Positions 1 to 6,292 of a stretch of 6,292 bases of DNA are shown in pieces. The DNA is taken from the NCBI GenBank assembly GCA_021812865.1, contig JAKAMP010000182.1, forward strand, positions 1-6,292. Reading direction: 5' to 3'. Each line of letters begins with the position of its first letter. Position 1 is the first letter of the stretch. The translations under genes were made by a program, and so were the position numbers. Source of the stretch: Bacteroidota bacterium (lineage in GTDB: Bacteria > Bacteroidota > Bacteroidia > Bacteroidales > JAAYUG01). The notes below the pieces were generated by a model, which was given only the letters and a program-made list of their open reading frames with translations, did not search any database and had not been told where the DNA came from.

Positions 1-499
1 TGTGCCGGTTGACCGCCTGCGGCAGGCGCTCGCAGGTTTTGCCGGAGTGGTGCGCAGGTTCGACATCCAGGTTCATGGGGAAAAATATGTGTACATCGAC
101 GATTATGCCCATCATCCTGAGGAATTGAAAGCCATCATCAATGCAGCGAGGGAAATGTTCCCGGGCCGCAAACTCACCGGAATCTTCCAGCCTCACCTGT
201 ATACCCGCACCCGTGATTTTGCCGATGGCTTTGCCGAAAGCCTCAGCCTGCTGGATGAACTGATCCTGCTGGAAATTTATCCTGCCAGGGAACTTCCCAT
301 CGAAGGGGTGAATTCCCGAATGATCCTCGACAGGGTAAATCTTCCAGCAAAAAGAATTTGCCAGAAGGATGAATTGATGAATATATTGAAAGAAAGCGAT
401 ATTGAAGTGCTGCTCACACTGGGGGCGGGCGATATAGATAACTTTGTAAAACCTATAGGAGCGCTTGTCTCAGAAATGGAGGAAGGAGTAGAGGGATGA
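1..499 (+). CDS. murC: UDP-N-acetylmuramate--L-alanine ligase MurC, C-terminal part (5' truncated by window edge)
   Basis: MurC is the cytoplasmic ATP-dependent ligase that joins L-alanine to UDP-N-acetylmuramic acid, the first step in building the peptidoglycan stem peptide. Only the last 165 or so residues are present; the family is usually about 450-480 residues, so roughly two thirds lie upstream. The frame is open to base 1, so the GTG at position 2 is not a real start. Visible hallmarks of the Mur ligase C-terminal domain are RRFD (53-64), DDYAHHP (98-118), FQPHLYTRT (185-211) and the later IYPARELP segment; the combination of DDYAHHP and FQPHLYTRT is typical of MurC rather than MurD, MurE or MurF. 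The stop TGA (497-499) overlaps the ftsQ start as ATGA, which suggests translational coupling. No promoter is visible here; transcription presumably enters from upstream dcw genes. Confidence 0.96.
   Translation, partial: VPVDRLRQALAGFAGVVRRFDIQVHGEKYVYIDDYAHHPEELKAIINAAREMFPGRKLTGIFQPHLYTRTRDFADGFAESLSLLDELILLEIYPARELPIEGVNSRMILDRVNLPAKRICQKDELMNILKESDIEVLLTLGAGDIDNFVKPIGALVSEMEEGVEG
478..488 (+). promoter_or_regulatory. Possible Shine-Dalgarno region for ftsQ
   Basis: The purine run GGAGGAAGGAG ends 7 nt before the ATG at 496 and supports that start. It lies inside the Glu/Gly-rich end of murC, so it may simply reflect codon content. Many Bacteroidota make little use of Shine-Dalgarno pairing, and ftsA and ftsZ in this window have no comparable motif, so the role is an inference. 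Confidence 0.4.
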
Positions 500-1227
500 A
501 GAAACGGGTCATTATCATCGCGGCAATTGTCCTGCTGCTGGTTTACCTGGGCGTTTCCCTCGGGTTCATGTCCGGGCGCCGCGACAGGCTGGTCTGCACA
601 GGAATCGTTGTGACTATAGCCGACAGCACGGAACATCGTTTCCTTGGCCGCAGGGATGTGATGGCCCTCATCATGAGCAACGGTCACAAATGGATTGGCG
701 AATATCTCAGGGACATCAACACCCAATCGGTTGAATCACTCATATATAGGAATCCGGCGGTGAAAGAGGCAAAGGTGTTCAAAACCGTGGGAGGTACCAT
801 GAAGATAGAAGTAACCCAGCGGCAGCCTGTCCTTCGCATTATCAATCGCTACGGGGAAAACTTTTACATCGATGATGAAGGCGGATTAATGCCCTGGAGC
901 GCAAAATTCACGGCCAGGGTGCTGGTGGCAAACGGGAATATCCCTGACCGGTTCGACTCCAGGAAGGCCAATGGCTATTCTTTGCTATCAGACACAACAG
1001 CGAGCAACCATACGCTGAAGGATTTGACCAGGCTGGCACTCTTCATCAGGGATAATGATTTCTGGAATGCACAGATCGAGCAGGTTTTTGTGGAAGAAAA
1101 CGGTGATTTCGACCTGATTCCCAGGGTGGGCGGTCACCTTATTATCCTGGGAAAGCTCGATGATATGGAGGACAAATTTGCAAAACTTAAATTAATGTAT
1201 GAGGTTGGTCTGCCCAATGAGGGCTAG
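496..1227 (+). CDS. ftsQ: Cell division protein FtsQ, C-terminally truncated by an in-frame amber codon
   Basis: FtsQ is a bitopic inner-membrane protein that links early and late divisome components, classically through FtsB and FtsL. The 243-residue product begins with a short basic stretch (MKKR) and one hydrophobic membrane segment at about residues 4-25. A POTRA-like region covers about residues 38-118 (LGRRDV, IYRNPAVKEAKV, IEVTQRQPVLRI), followed by the FtsQ beta domain (NFYIDDEGG near 122-130; QIEQVFV near 193-199). Identification rests on this architecture and on position between murC and ftsA. The start at 496 overlaps the murC stop. The oddity is the stop: TAG at 1225-1227 follows GLPNEG, but the same frame continues with a recognisable FtsQ C-terminus to a second TAG at 1285-1287. 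The undamaged gene would be 496-1287 (263 residues), with a Trp likely at residue 244. Whether the truncated form works cannot be told from sequence. Confidence 0.93.
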   Translation: MKKRVIIIAAIVLLLVYLGVSLGFMSGRRDRLVCTGIVVTIADSTEHRFLGRRDVMALIMSNGHKWIGEYLRDINTQSVESLIYRNPAVKEAKVFKTVGGTMKIEVTQRQPVLRIINRYGENFYIDDEGGLMPWSAKFTARVLVANGNIPDRFDSRKANGYSLLSDTTASNHTLKDLTRLALFIRDNDFWNAQIEQVFVEENGDFDLIPRVGGHLIILGKLDDMEDKFAKLKLMYEVGLPNEG

Positions 1228-1287
1228 AACAAATATTCAACCCTCAATTTGAAATTCAGAAACCAGGTAGTATGTACAAAAAAATAG
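1225..1287 (+). other. Severed C-terminal end of ftsQ (premature TAG plus conserved tail)
   Basis: In frame with ftsQ after the TAG at 1225-1227, 19 sense codons read NKYSTLNLKFRNQVVCTKK, followed by TAG at 1285-1287. As I remember Bacteroidota FtsQ proteins, they end with a G-W-x-x-Y...INLKF.NQVVCT(K/R)K pattern, so the tail is recognisably FtsQ and the stop sits where Trp is expected. TGG to TAG is a single G-to-A change. The tail shows no frameshift or further stop, so the lesion is recent or an artefact. The second stop leaves only 4 nt before the ftsA ATG, the tight spacing expected of an intact operon. Confidence 0.85.
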
Positions 1288-1291
1288 CATC

Positions 1292-2587
1292 ATGAAGCAC
1301 AACAATGATTTTGTGGCTGCCATCGACATTGGTACAACCAAGATTGTGGCAATTATCGGACGGAAAACCGAATCCGGTAAGCTTGAAATTCTTGCCATGA
1401 GCAAGGCTGAGTCCAAGGGTGTTAAGCGGGGAGTGGTTCAGAATATTGAGGAAACGGTTAACGCTATTCAGACCGTCATAGAGGAGGCAGAAAAGAAGGC
1501 AGGGGTGAAGCTCACGGAGGCATTTGTAGGAATTGCCGGGCAGCACATCAGGAGTGTGAAGAGCCGCGGACATATCAACCGCAATTCGAGCGAAGAGGAG
1601 ATCACCAAGGAGGATATGAAAGCCTTGATCGAAGACATGCATAAAATTCCCCTTGATGCAGGCCAGGAGATCATCCATGTAATTCCCCAGAATTATATGG
1701 TTGATAATGAACCAGGGGTTAAAAATCCTGTAGGGATGTTGGGTCGTCGCCTGGAAGCCAACTTTCATATAGTGATCGGCGAAATTGCTTCGGCAAAAAA
1801 TATTGAGAAATGCGTAAACCGTGTGGGCCTGAAGGTAAAGAGCCTGGTGCTGGAACCCCTTGCTTCATCGGAAGCTGTGCTCACCGACGACGAAAAGGAA
1901 GCCGGCGTGGCCCTGGTTGATATCGGGGGCGGCACAACCGACCTGGCGGTGTACTACGACGGGATTATTCGTCATACCGCGGTGATCGCGTTCGGCGGAA
2001 ATGTCATTACCAAGGACATCAAAGAAGGCTGCTCTATCCTTCAGAGACAGGCCGAACAGCTGAAGATACAGTTCGGTTCCTCCCTGGGCGACCTGGCTCA
2101 GGAAGATAAAATCGTTACCATACCCGGCATCAGTGGGCGTGAACCCAAGGAAATATCCTTCCGCAGCCTGGCATTCATCATCCAGTCGCGCATGGAAGAA
2201 ATCATCGATGCGGTGATCTTCGAGGTAGAAAACTCGGGTTACATGGAAAAACTTTCTGCAGGAATGGTCATCACAGGCGGTGGTGCGTTGATGCGACACC
2301 TTCCACAGCTCATCAAATTCCGCACAGGAATGGATGTAAGGGTGGGCTATCCCGGCGAAAGCCTGAGCGGCGACCGGAACCAGGAGGTAAACCATCCCAT
2401 GTATTCCACCAGCGTAGGATTGATCCTCAAGGGGTATGAATTCAACAGGATGCAAAACAAACCGGTTGAAGAACCCCTGGAGGTTGAAACCGAAGAACCT
2501 GTGCAGGTAAAAAAGGAATCCAAACGTTCAGGTTTCCTCAAAAATGTATTCAATGAATTTTTCGATGAAAAAGGATCGGCCATGTGA
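1292..2587 (+). CDS. ftsA: Cell division protein FtsA
   Basis: FtsA is an actin-like ATPase of the ASKHA fold that ties FtsZ filaments to the inner face of the cytoplasmic membrane and recruits later divisome proteins. The 431-residue product shows the phosphate-1 motif IDIGTTK (residues 11-17), the FtsA-specific 1C subdomain in the early-middle part (IAGQHIRS, then VGMLGRRLEANFHIV), the phosphate-2 motif DIGGGTTD (210-217) and the adenosine motif TGGGAL (328-333). After a charged Pro/Glu-rich linker it ends in a likely amphipathic membrane-targeting helix around KRSGFLKNVFNEFF, close to the C-terminus. Length fits the family, with a slightly long linker. The ATG at 1292 gives a product beginning just before the first nucleotide motif. 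There is no clear Shine-Dalgarno, only an A-rich leader. The stop TGA lies 29 nt before ftsZ. Confidence 0.97.
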   Translation: MKHNNDFVAAIDIGTTKIVAIIGRKTESGKLEILAMSKAESKGVKRGVVQNIEETVNAIQTVIEEAEKKAGVKLTEAFVGIAGQHIRSVKSRGHINRNSSEEEITKEDMKALIEDMHKIPLDAGQEIIHVIPQNYMVDNEPGVKNPVGMLGRRLEANFHIVIGEIASAKNIEKCVNRVGLKVKSLVLEPLASSEAVLTDDEKEAGVALVDIGGGTTDLAVYYDGIIRHTAVIAFGGNVITKDIKEGCSILQRQAEQLKIQFGSSLGDLAQEDKIVTIPGISGREPKEISFRSLAFIIQSRMEEIIDAVIFEVENSGYMEKLSAGMVITGGGALMRHLPQLIKFRTGMDVRVGYPGESLSGDRNQEVNHPMYSTSVGLILKGYEFNRMQNKPVEEPLEVETEEPVQVKKESKRSGFLKNVFNEFFDEKGSAM

Positions 2588-2616
2588 TGCTTTTCATTCA
2601 TTAAAAAAAGTACGCC

Positions 2617-4092
2617 ATGAAAGAAGACCTCATGAATTTTGAACTTCCGGTAGATCGTTCGTCCATCATCAAAGTGATTGGTGTGGGCGGGGGTGGAAGC
2701 AACGCGGTGAATTACATGCACAAGCTGGGCATCAAGGATGTGAATTTCGTTGTGGTAAACACCGATGAACAGGCCCTCAAGCTGAGCCCGGTTGGAGTGA
2801 AGATACAAATCGGCGCTTCCCTTACTGAAGGACGAGGAGCCGGAAGCAAGCCCGAGGTAGGACGCAATGCTGCCATGGAAAGCCTGGGTGAGCTCCAGGA
2901 TATCCTGATGAGCAACACCCGGATGATTTTCCTTACTGCAGGAATGGGGGGTGGTACAGGTACCGGCGCAGCCCCGGTGATCGCCAAGGCAGCCAGAGAA
3001 CTGGGTATCCTTACCGTGGCTATCGTCACGATTCCCTTCCGCTTTGAGGGCCAGCAAAGGTTCAACCAGGCCATCGACGGACTGAACGAGCTAAAGGAAT
3101 ATGTCGATTCCCTGCTGGTGATCAACAACGAGAAGCTTCGCGAAGTATACGGAGACCTTGGCTTGTCGGTGGCATTTTCCAAAGCCGACAACGTACTTGC
3201 CACTGCGGCAAAAGGAATTGCCGAAATTATTACCGTTCCGGGCTATGTGAACGTTGATTTTGCCGACGTGCAGACGGTAATGACAAACAGTGGTGTGGCC
3301 ATCATGGGCTCATCGGTGGCAAGTGGCGAAAACAGGGCCCTGAAAGCCATACAGGATGCTGCCAGCTCACCCCTTCTAAACAACAACGACATCACCGGGG
3401 CAAAAAATGTCCTGCTCAATATCACTTCGGGCACCAATGAGGTAACCATGGACGAAGTGGGCATCATCACCGATTATGTTACCAAAAGCGTGGCCAAAAG
3501 CACCAATATCATTTGGGGTACCTGCAACGATCCTTCCCTGGAGGACAAAGTAAGTGTAACCGTCATAGCCACCGGCTTTGAAACGAATACCATTCCCGAA
3601 CTGCACCAGCGGAAAAAATCAGCAAGCAGGGTAATCCTGCACGAGAATATGAACAATGCCCGGCCGGCAGATGCCCCTTTTGAAATCAGGGACAAATCGG
3701 GAAAAGAATATATCCCCGGAGAAACCATGACTGTGCGTAATATTGATCCGGGCAAGGCATCGGTGCCCGATAAAAATATGCAGTTCGAACTATTTTCTTC
3801 CCACGATGAACATGCCGGGAAGAAATCATCTATCGATGCCAGACGTTCGGCCGACCGGGTTCGGCAAATCAAATCGAGCCAGGAAAAAATCAAGGAGTCA
3901 TTCAATGGGATCGGCAACGGCAATATTGAAGAACTTGAAAATGAACCAGCCTACCTGCGTAAAAATATCCAGCTCGATAACGTCAAACATTCTGAAGAAA
4001 GTAAGATTTCCAAGTTTACCCTGTCGGATGATCCTGAAAATCAATTGAAAATAAGCCCTGAAAATCCATATCTGCACGATAATGTGGATTAA
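2617..4092 (+). CDS. ftsZ: Cell division protein FtsZ, long form with extended C-terminal tail
   Basis: FtsZ is the tubulin-like GTPase that polymerises into the Z ring at mid-cell. The glycine loop GVGGGGSNA is at residues 22-30, the tubulin signature GGGTGTGAAP at about 111-120 and the T7 catalytic loop NVDFAD at 212-217, so both GTP binding and hydrolysis residues appear intact. The globular core ends near ATGF (318-321). A low-complexity, charged linker of about 120 residues follows, then EPAYLR (443-448), equivalent to the conserved C-terminal peptide that binds FtsA in other bacteria. Here it is not terminal: about 43 more residues follow, ending LHDNVD. At 491 residues it is longer than the roughly 380 of Escherichia coli FtsZ, mainly from linker and tail, which fits Bacteroidota. 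The start at 2617 was chosen as the first ATG after ftsA; the ATG at 2632 (MNFELP) is a possible alternative. Confidence 0.97.
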   Translation: MKEDLMNFELPVDRSSIIKVIGVGGGGSNAVNYMHKLGIKDVNFVVVNTDEQALKLSPVGVKIQIGASLTEGRGAGSKPEVGRNAAMESLGELQDILMSNTRMIFLTAGMGGGTGTGAAPVIAKAARELGILTVAIVTIPFRFEGQQRFNQAIDGLNELKEYVDSLLVINNEKLREVYGDLGLSVAFSKADNVLATAAKGIAEIITVPGYVNVDFADVQTVMTNSGVAIMGSSVASGENRALKAIQDAASSPLLNNNDITGAKNVLLNITSGTNEVTMDEVGIITDYVTKSVAKSTNIIWGTCNDPSLEDKVSVTVIATGFETNTIPELHQRKKSASRVILHENMNNARPADAPFEIRDKSGKEYIPGETMTVRNIDPGKASVPDKNMQFELFSSHDEHAGKKSSIDARRSADRVRQIKSSQEKIKESFNGIGNGNIEELENEPAYLRKNIQLDNVKHSEESKISKFTLSDDPENQLKISPENPYLHDNVD

Positions 4093-4125
4093 TTTTACGG
4101 AGTCAAACCAATCAATCATTTGCAT

Positions 4126-4575
4126 ATGAGCTTAGCAGACCGGATCAACGAAGACATCAAGAAAGCCATGCTGGCCAGGGAAAAGCAGAAGCTTGAATCC
4201 CTGAGGGCCATCAAGGCTGCATTGCTCCTGGCGAAAACTGAAAAGGGCGCCGCCGAGGTGATAAGCGAGGAAGCAGAGATCAAGCTGCTTCAGAAACTCG
4301 TTAAGCAACGGGAAGAGGCTGCCGAAATATACAAGCAAGCGGGCCGTGATGATCTTTACCAGAATGAGGTCAATGAAGCAGCCTATATTTCTGCCTATCT
4401 GCCGGCCGCATTAGATGAGAAGACCATCGAAGCCGAACTCAAGGCCATCATTGCGCAAACCGGCGCCAGTTCAGCAGCCGACTTTGGAAAGGTTATGGGC
4501 ATGGCAGCTAAAAAATTTGCCGGCCGGGCCGACAATAAATTTGTTTCGCAAAAGCTGAAGGAATTGTTGGGATAA
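4126..4575 (+). CDS. YqeY-like protein (GatB/YqeY domain)
   Basis: This 149-residue protein matches the YqeY family: an N-terminal helical part starting MSLADRINEDIKKAM, a KLLQKLVKQREEAAEIY segment near the middle, the AYLPAALDE stretch, and a C-terminal part with DFGKVMGMAAKKFAGRAD. The C-terminal half resembles the tail of GatB, the tRNA-binding subunit of glutamyl/aspartyl-tRNA amidotransferase, but the catalytic amidotransferase parts are absent and the cellular role of stand-alone YqeY is unsettled. It is highly charged and helical with no signal peptide or membrane segment, so likely cytoplasmic. The ATG at 4126 is preferred over the in-frame TTG at 4120 because family members begin MSL. 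It lies 33 nt after ftsZ and ends 36 nt before a strong terminator, so it is probably the last gene of the division operon. Confidence 0.93.
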   Translation: MSLADRINEDIKKAMLAREKQKLESLRAIKAALLLAKTEKGAAEVISEEAEIKLLQKLVKQREEAAEIYKQAGRDDLYQNEVNEAAYISAYLPAALDEKTIEAELKAIIAQTGASSAADFGKVMGMAAKKFAGRADNKFVSQKLKELLG

Positions 4576-4611
4576 CAGCATTTTTGTATTCAGTACATCG
4601 TTTTAGGATTT

Positions 4612-4652
4612 GCCAATAAAAAAAGGGACCGAAAGTCCCTTTTTTTATTGGC
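4612..4652. terminator. Bidirectional intrinsic terminator between convergent genes
   Basis: A perfect 18-bp inverted repeat, GCCAATAAAAAAAGGGAC (4612-4629) and its complement (4635-4652), encloses the 5-nt loop CGAAA. The core GGGAC/GTCCC stem is flanked by seven A on the left and seven T on the right, so a U-tract follows the GC stem on either strand. It lies 36 nt after the yqeY stop on the plus strand and 10 nt after the foldase stop on the minus strand, exactly where a shared terminator for both converging units is expected. Confidence 0.92.
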
Positions 4653-4662
4653 CATATGTTGA

Positions 4663-6292
4663 TCAATAGAATTTTGACCTCTTGTCCTTAATATTCGCCA
4701 TATCCTGGAGCGCCTGGATGGCTTCGTAGTTGGCCCTCATCATGTATGAGCCATTCAGCCTGTTTTTAATGCTTGCGAGAAGTTCATTGCTTTCAGGATC
4801 ATCTGTAACCGACGTTACTTTCAGCACATATACACCATTGTTCCCGTTTATAGGAGCAGCAAGTTTATTCACTTCAGTATTGGTGGCAACAGCAATCACC
4901 TTGGGTTCAAAGCCCATACCCTGCACCGTGCTGGCGCTGAAGGTAATGTTGCTGGCTTCCTGCACAGTGGTATTGAATTTTGTAGCCAAATCTTCGAGCG
5001 ATTTAGGTTCTCCGCCGGCATTGATCTGAGCGATCATTTTTTCTGCTTTCTTTTCACGGCGAACCACCAGGTCGATCTGTGTTTTCACAGCGTCGAAAGG
5101 CGCTATGCCTTCTTCTGCAGACTGGGTAAGTTTTGCAATTACGAACCTGTCACCCAGTTCGAAGGGTTTGGATACTTCACCCACCTTGGCATCGAAAGCC
5201 CAGCGGATCAGTTCACGGGGTGATTCAAGTCCGGTGATGCGGGTATCGTTGGGACGCAGGTTGGAGGCATATTTAACAACCAGTCCCTGGTCGGCAACCG
5301 ACTTATCGAATTTTGCAGCAGTGGTGTTATTCCCTGCAAACTGGTTGGCCTGTGCATACACTGCCTGGTAGGTCTTGTCGCTGGGCTGTACCTTGCGTAC
5401 CAGTATGGCAATTTTTACTTTCTTTTCATCCTTGCTCTTATCCAATATCTGGATGAGATGAGCGCCGAAACTGGTCTCAACCACCACCAACTCACCTTTT
5501 TTTCCGGAGAAGCAGGCATCGTTGAAAGGCTTGACCATCGTTCCTTCCTTGAACCATCCAAGATCGCCACCTTTGCTTGCAGATCCGTCCACTGAATTGG
5601 TTTTGGCCAGTTCTGCAAAATCTTTACCCTTTTCAACCAGCTTTTTCAGGCTGTCGCAAACAGCGAGCGCCCTTTTCATGGCATTCTCATCCTGTCCCTG
5701 GGGCCTGATCAGGATATGGCGCGCATGAACAGAATCGGGTAAAAAACCGATCTCGGCCAAACGGGCAATTTTGAAGGCTTCGTCCTGGAAATATGGTCCG
5801 AAAACATCATCCACTTTGCCTTTTTCGGCCAGGTTCTTCAGTGTGTCGGGTACTTCGCTAAGACTCATGTATTTGTCGGTATAAGGCTCATCTGAATTGG
5901 CATTGACAAAGGCTCCTATATCTTTGCTGTTCTTGAAGTCTTCCACAATGCTATTGATCCATTTTTCGGCCAAATTGTAATCATCCTGTGAATACCTTAC
6001 ATCGAAAGTCACATATTCGAGGCTTCTGGATGATTCCTGCTTGTATTCCTTCTTGTGCTCGGTATAGTAATTCTTCAGATCAGAAGTTGCAACCTGCACG
6101 GCTGAATCGGGAATTTCAGTAAAATGACGAACGATATAGGAAATGTTCGCTTTATGGGTAACATTCTTCTCTTCCTGCTGTACCTGGTAATTGGTTACAT
6201 CCAGTCCATTGCTGATGAGGGCAATGTATTTGGACATCAATCTTTCCTTATGTATCTGGTTTTCAATATAAAGCCATAAAGCCTTTTGGTTA
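4663..6292 (-). CDS. PpiD/SurA-like peptidyl-prolyl cis-trans isomerase (parvulin type), 5' truncated by window edge
   Basis: This is an envelope foldase of the parvulin (PpiC) family, which catalyses proline cis-trans isomerisation and assists folding of exported proteins. In the Bacteroidota form an N-terminal anchor and SurA-like chaperone region precede the parvulin domain; the anchor is not in this window. The frame stays open through the right edge (reading LWLYIENQIHKERL before the first internal ATG), so the TTG at 6240 and ATG at 6237 are not the true start. About 542 residues are visible; full members are around 700. The parvulin domain runs from about 5730 to 5435 with HARHILI (5727 down), GGDLGWF near 5573-5551 and TSFGAHLIQILD at its end, so the expected His residues are present. 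A second region, ESPRELIRWAF...GEVSKPFELGDRFVIAKL (about 5225-5125), resembles a degenerate parvulin half. It ends IKDKRSKFY, typical of this group. Convergent with yqeY and not part of the dcw operon. Confidence 0.92.
   Translation of the reverse strand, partial: NQKALWLYIENQIHKERLMSKYIALISNGLDVTNYQVQQEEKNVTHKANISYIVRHFTEIPDSAVQVATSDLKNYYTEHKKEYKQESSRSLEYVTFDVRYSQDDYNLAEKWINSIVEDFKNSKDIGAFVNANSDEPYTDKYMSLSEVPDTLKNLAEKGKVDDVFGPYFQDEAFKIARLAEIGFLPDSVHARHILIRPQGQDENAMKRALAVCDSLKKLVEKGKDFAELAKTNSVDGSASKGGDLGWFKEGTMVKPFNDACFSGKKGELVVVETSFGAHLIQILDKSKDEKKVKIAILVRKVQPSDKTYQAVYAQANQFAGNNTTAAKFDKSVADQGLVVKYASNLRPNDTRITGLESPRELIRWAFDAKVGEVSKPFELGDRFVIAKLTQSAEEGIAPFDAVKTQIDLVVRREKKAEKMIAQINAGGEPKSLEDLATKFNTTVQEASNITFSASTVQGMGFEPKVIAVATNTEVNKLAAPINGNNGVYVLKVTSVTDDPESNELLASIKNRLNGSYMMRANYEAIQALQDMANIKDKRSKFY

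Noticed and set aside
1225..1287. Reassignment of TAG to an amino acid to explain the ftsQ stop
   Set aside because: The extended frame itself ends with TAG at the expected C-terminus just before ftsA, so TAG is apparently read as stop there. The other visible genes end in TGA or TAA with no in-frame TAG. A point change at a Trp codon is simpler.
2347..3057. Long open frames opposite ftsA and ftsZ (for example 2347-3057 and 1865-2455 on the minus strand)
   Set aside because: They lie antisense to strongly conserved genes, span the ftsA-ftsZ junction or motif-coding regions, and their translations are rich in Cys, His and Ser with no recognisable domain. They look like by-products of codon bias.
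4120..4125. TTG at 4120 as the yqeY start
   Set aside because: It adds only two residues before an ATG that gives the usual MSL start of the family.
4093..4125. Bacteroidota-type promoter (TAnnTTTG) upstream of yqeY
   Set aside because: The only TTTG-like match (CATTTGC near 4118) lacks the TA element and sits just a few bases before the start codon, leaving no room for a leader.
6235..6240. TTG (6240) or ATG (6237) on the minus strand as the true start of the foldase
   Set aside because: The frame upstream has no stop to the window edge and encodes LWLYIENQIHKERL, which fits the SurA-like N-terminal region of the family; no signal or anchor segment follows these codons.
1..6292. CRISPR arrays, tRNA or rRNA genes, insertion sequences, attachment sites
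   Set aside because: Nearly all sequence is occupied by conserved coding regions; I saw no repeat series, cloverleaf or transposase-like frame, and the only notable inverted repeat is the terminator.

Overview
The window is a piece of a Bacteroidota (probably Bacteroidales-like) chromosome covering the 3' end of the division and cell wall (dcw) cluster. Three things point to this phylum: the gene order murC-ftsQ-ftsA-ftsZ with no ddl gene between murC and ftsQ; an FtsZ whose PAYLR motif lies inside the protein and is followed by a tail ending in LHDNVD; and a large parvulin-type foldase ending in a KDKRSKFY-like sequence. Family recognition is from memory of these proteins, not from a database search.

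Layout. Positions 1-499 hold the C-terminal third of murC, cut by the left edge. ftsQ starts at 496, overlapping the murC stop by ATGA. ftsA (1292-2587), ftsZ (2617-4092) and a yqeY-like gene (4126-4575) follow on the same strand with gaps of 29 to 64 nt, so murC to yqeY looks like one transcription unit. A perfect 18-bp inverted repeat with A/T tracts (4612-4652) closes this unit. The opposite strand then carries a convergent PpiD/SurA-like peptidyl-prolyl isomerase gene (4663 to beyond 6292), cut at its 5' end by the right edge. No gap exceeds 300 bases.

How the genes work together. MurC adds L-alanine to UDP-MurNAc in peptidoglycan precursor synthesis. FtsQ is the bitopic divisome scaffold, FtsA the membrane-tethering actin-like protein, and FtsZ the tubulin-like GTPase of the Z ring. 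YqeY is a small helical protein related to the GatB tail, with no settled role. The convergent foldase is an unrelated envelope protein quality-control gene.

The main anomaly is in ftsQ. An in-frame TAG at 1225-1227 ends the reading frame at residue 243. The same frame then continues for 19 codons that spell a typical Bacteroidota FtsQ C-terminus (NKYSTLNLKFRNQVVCTKK) and stops at a second TAG at 1285-1287, 4 nt before the ftsA start. This looks like a TGG-to-TAG change, either a sequencing or assembly error or a true recent nonsense mutation. I found no undescribed system; apart from the ftsQ stop this is an ordinary conserved region.
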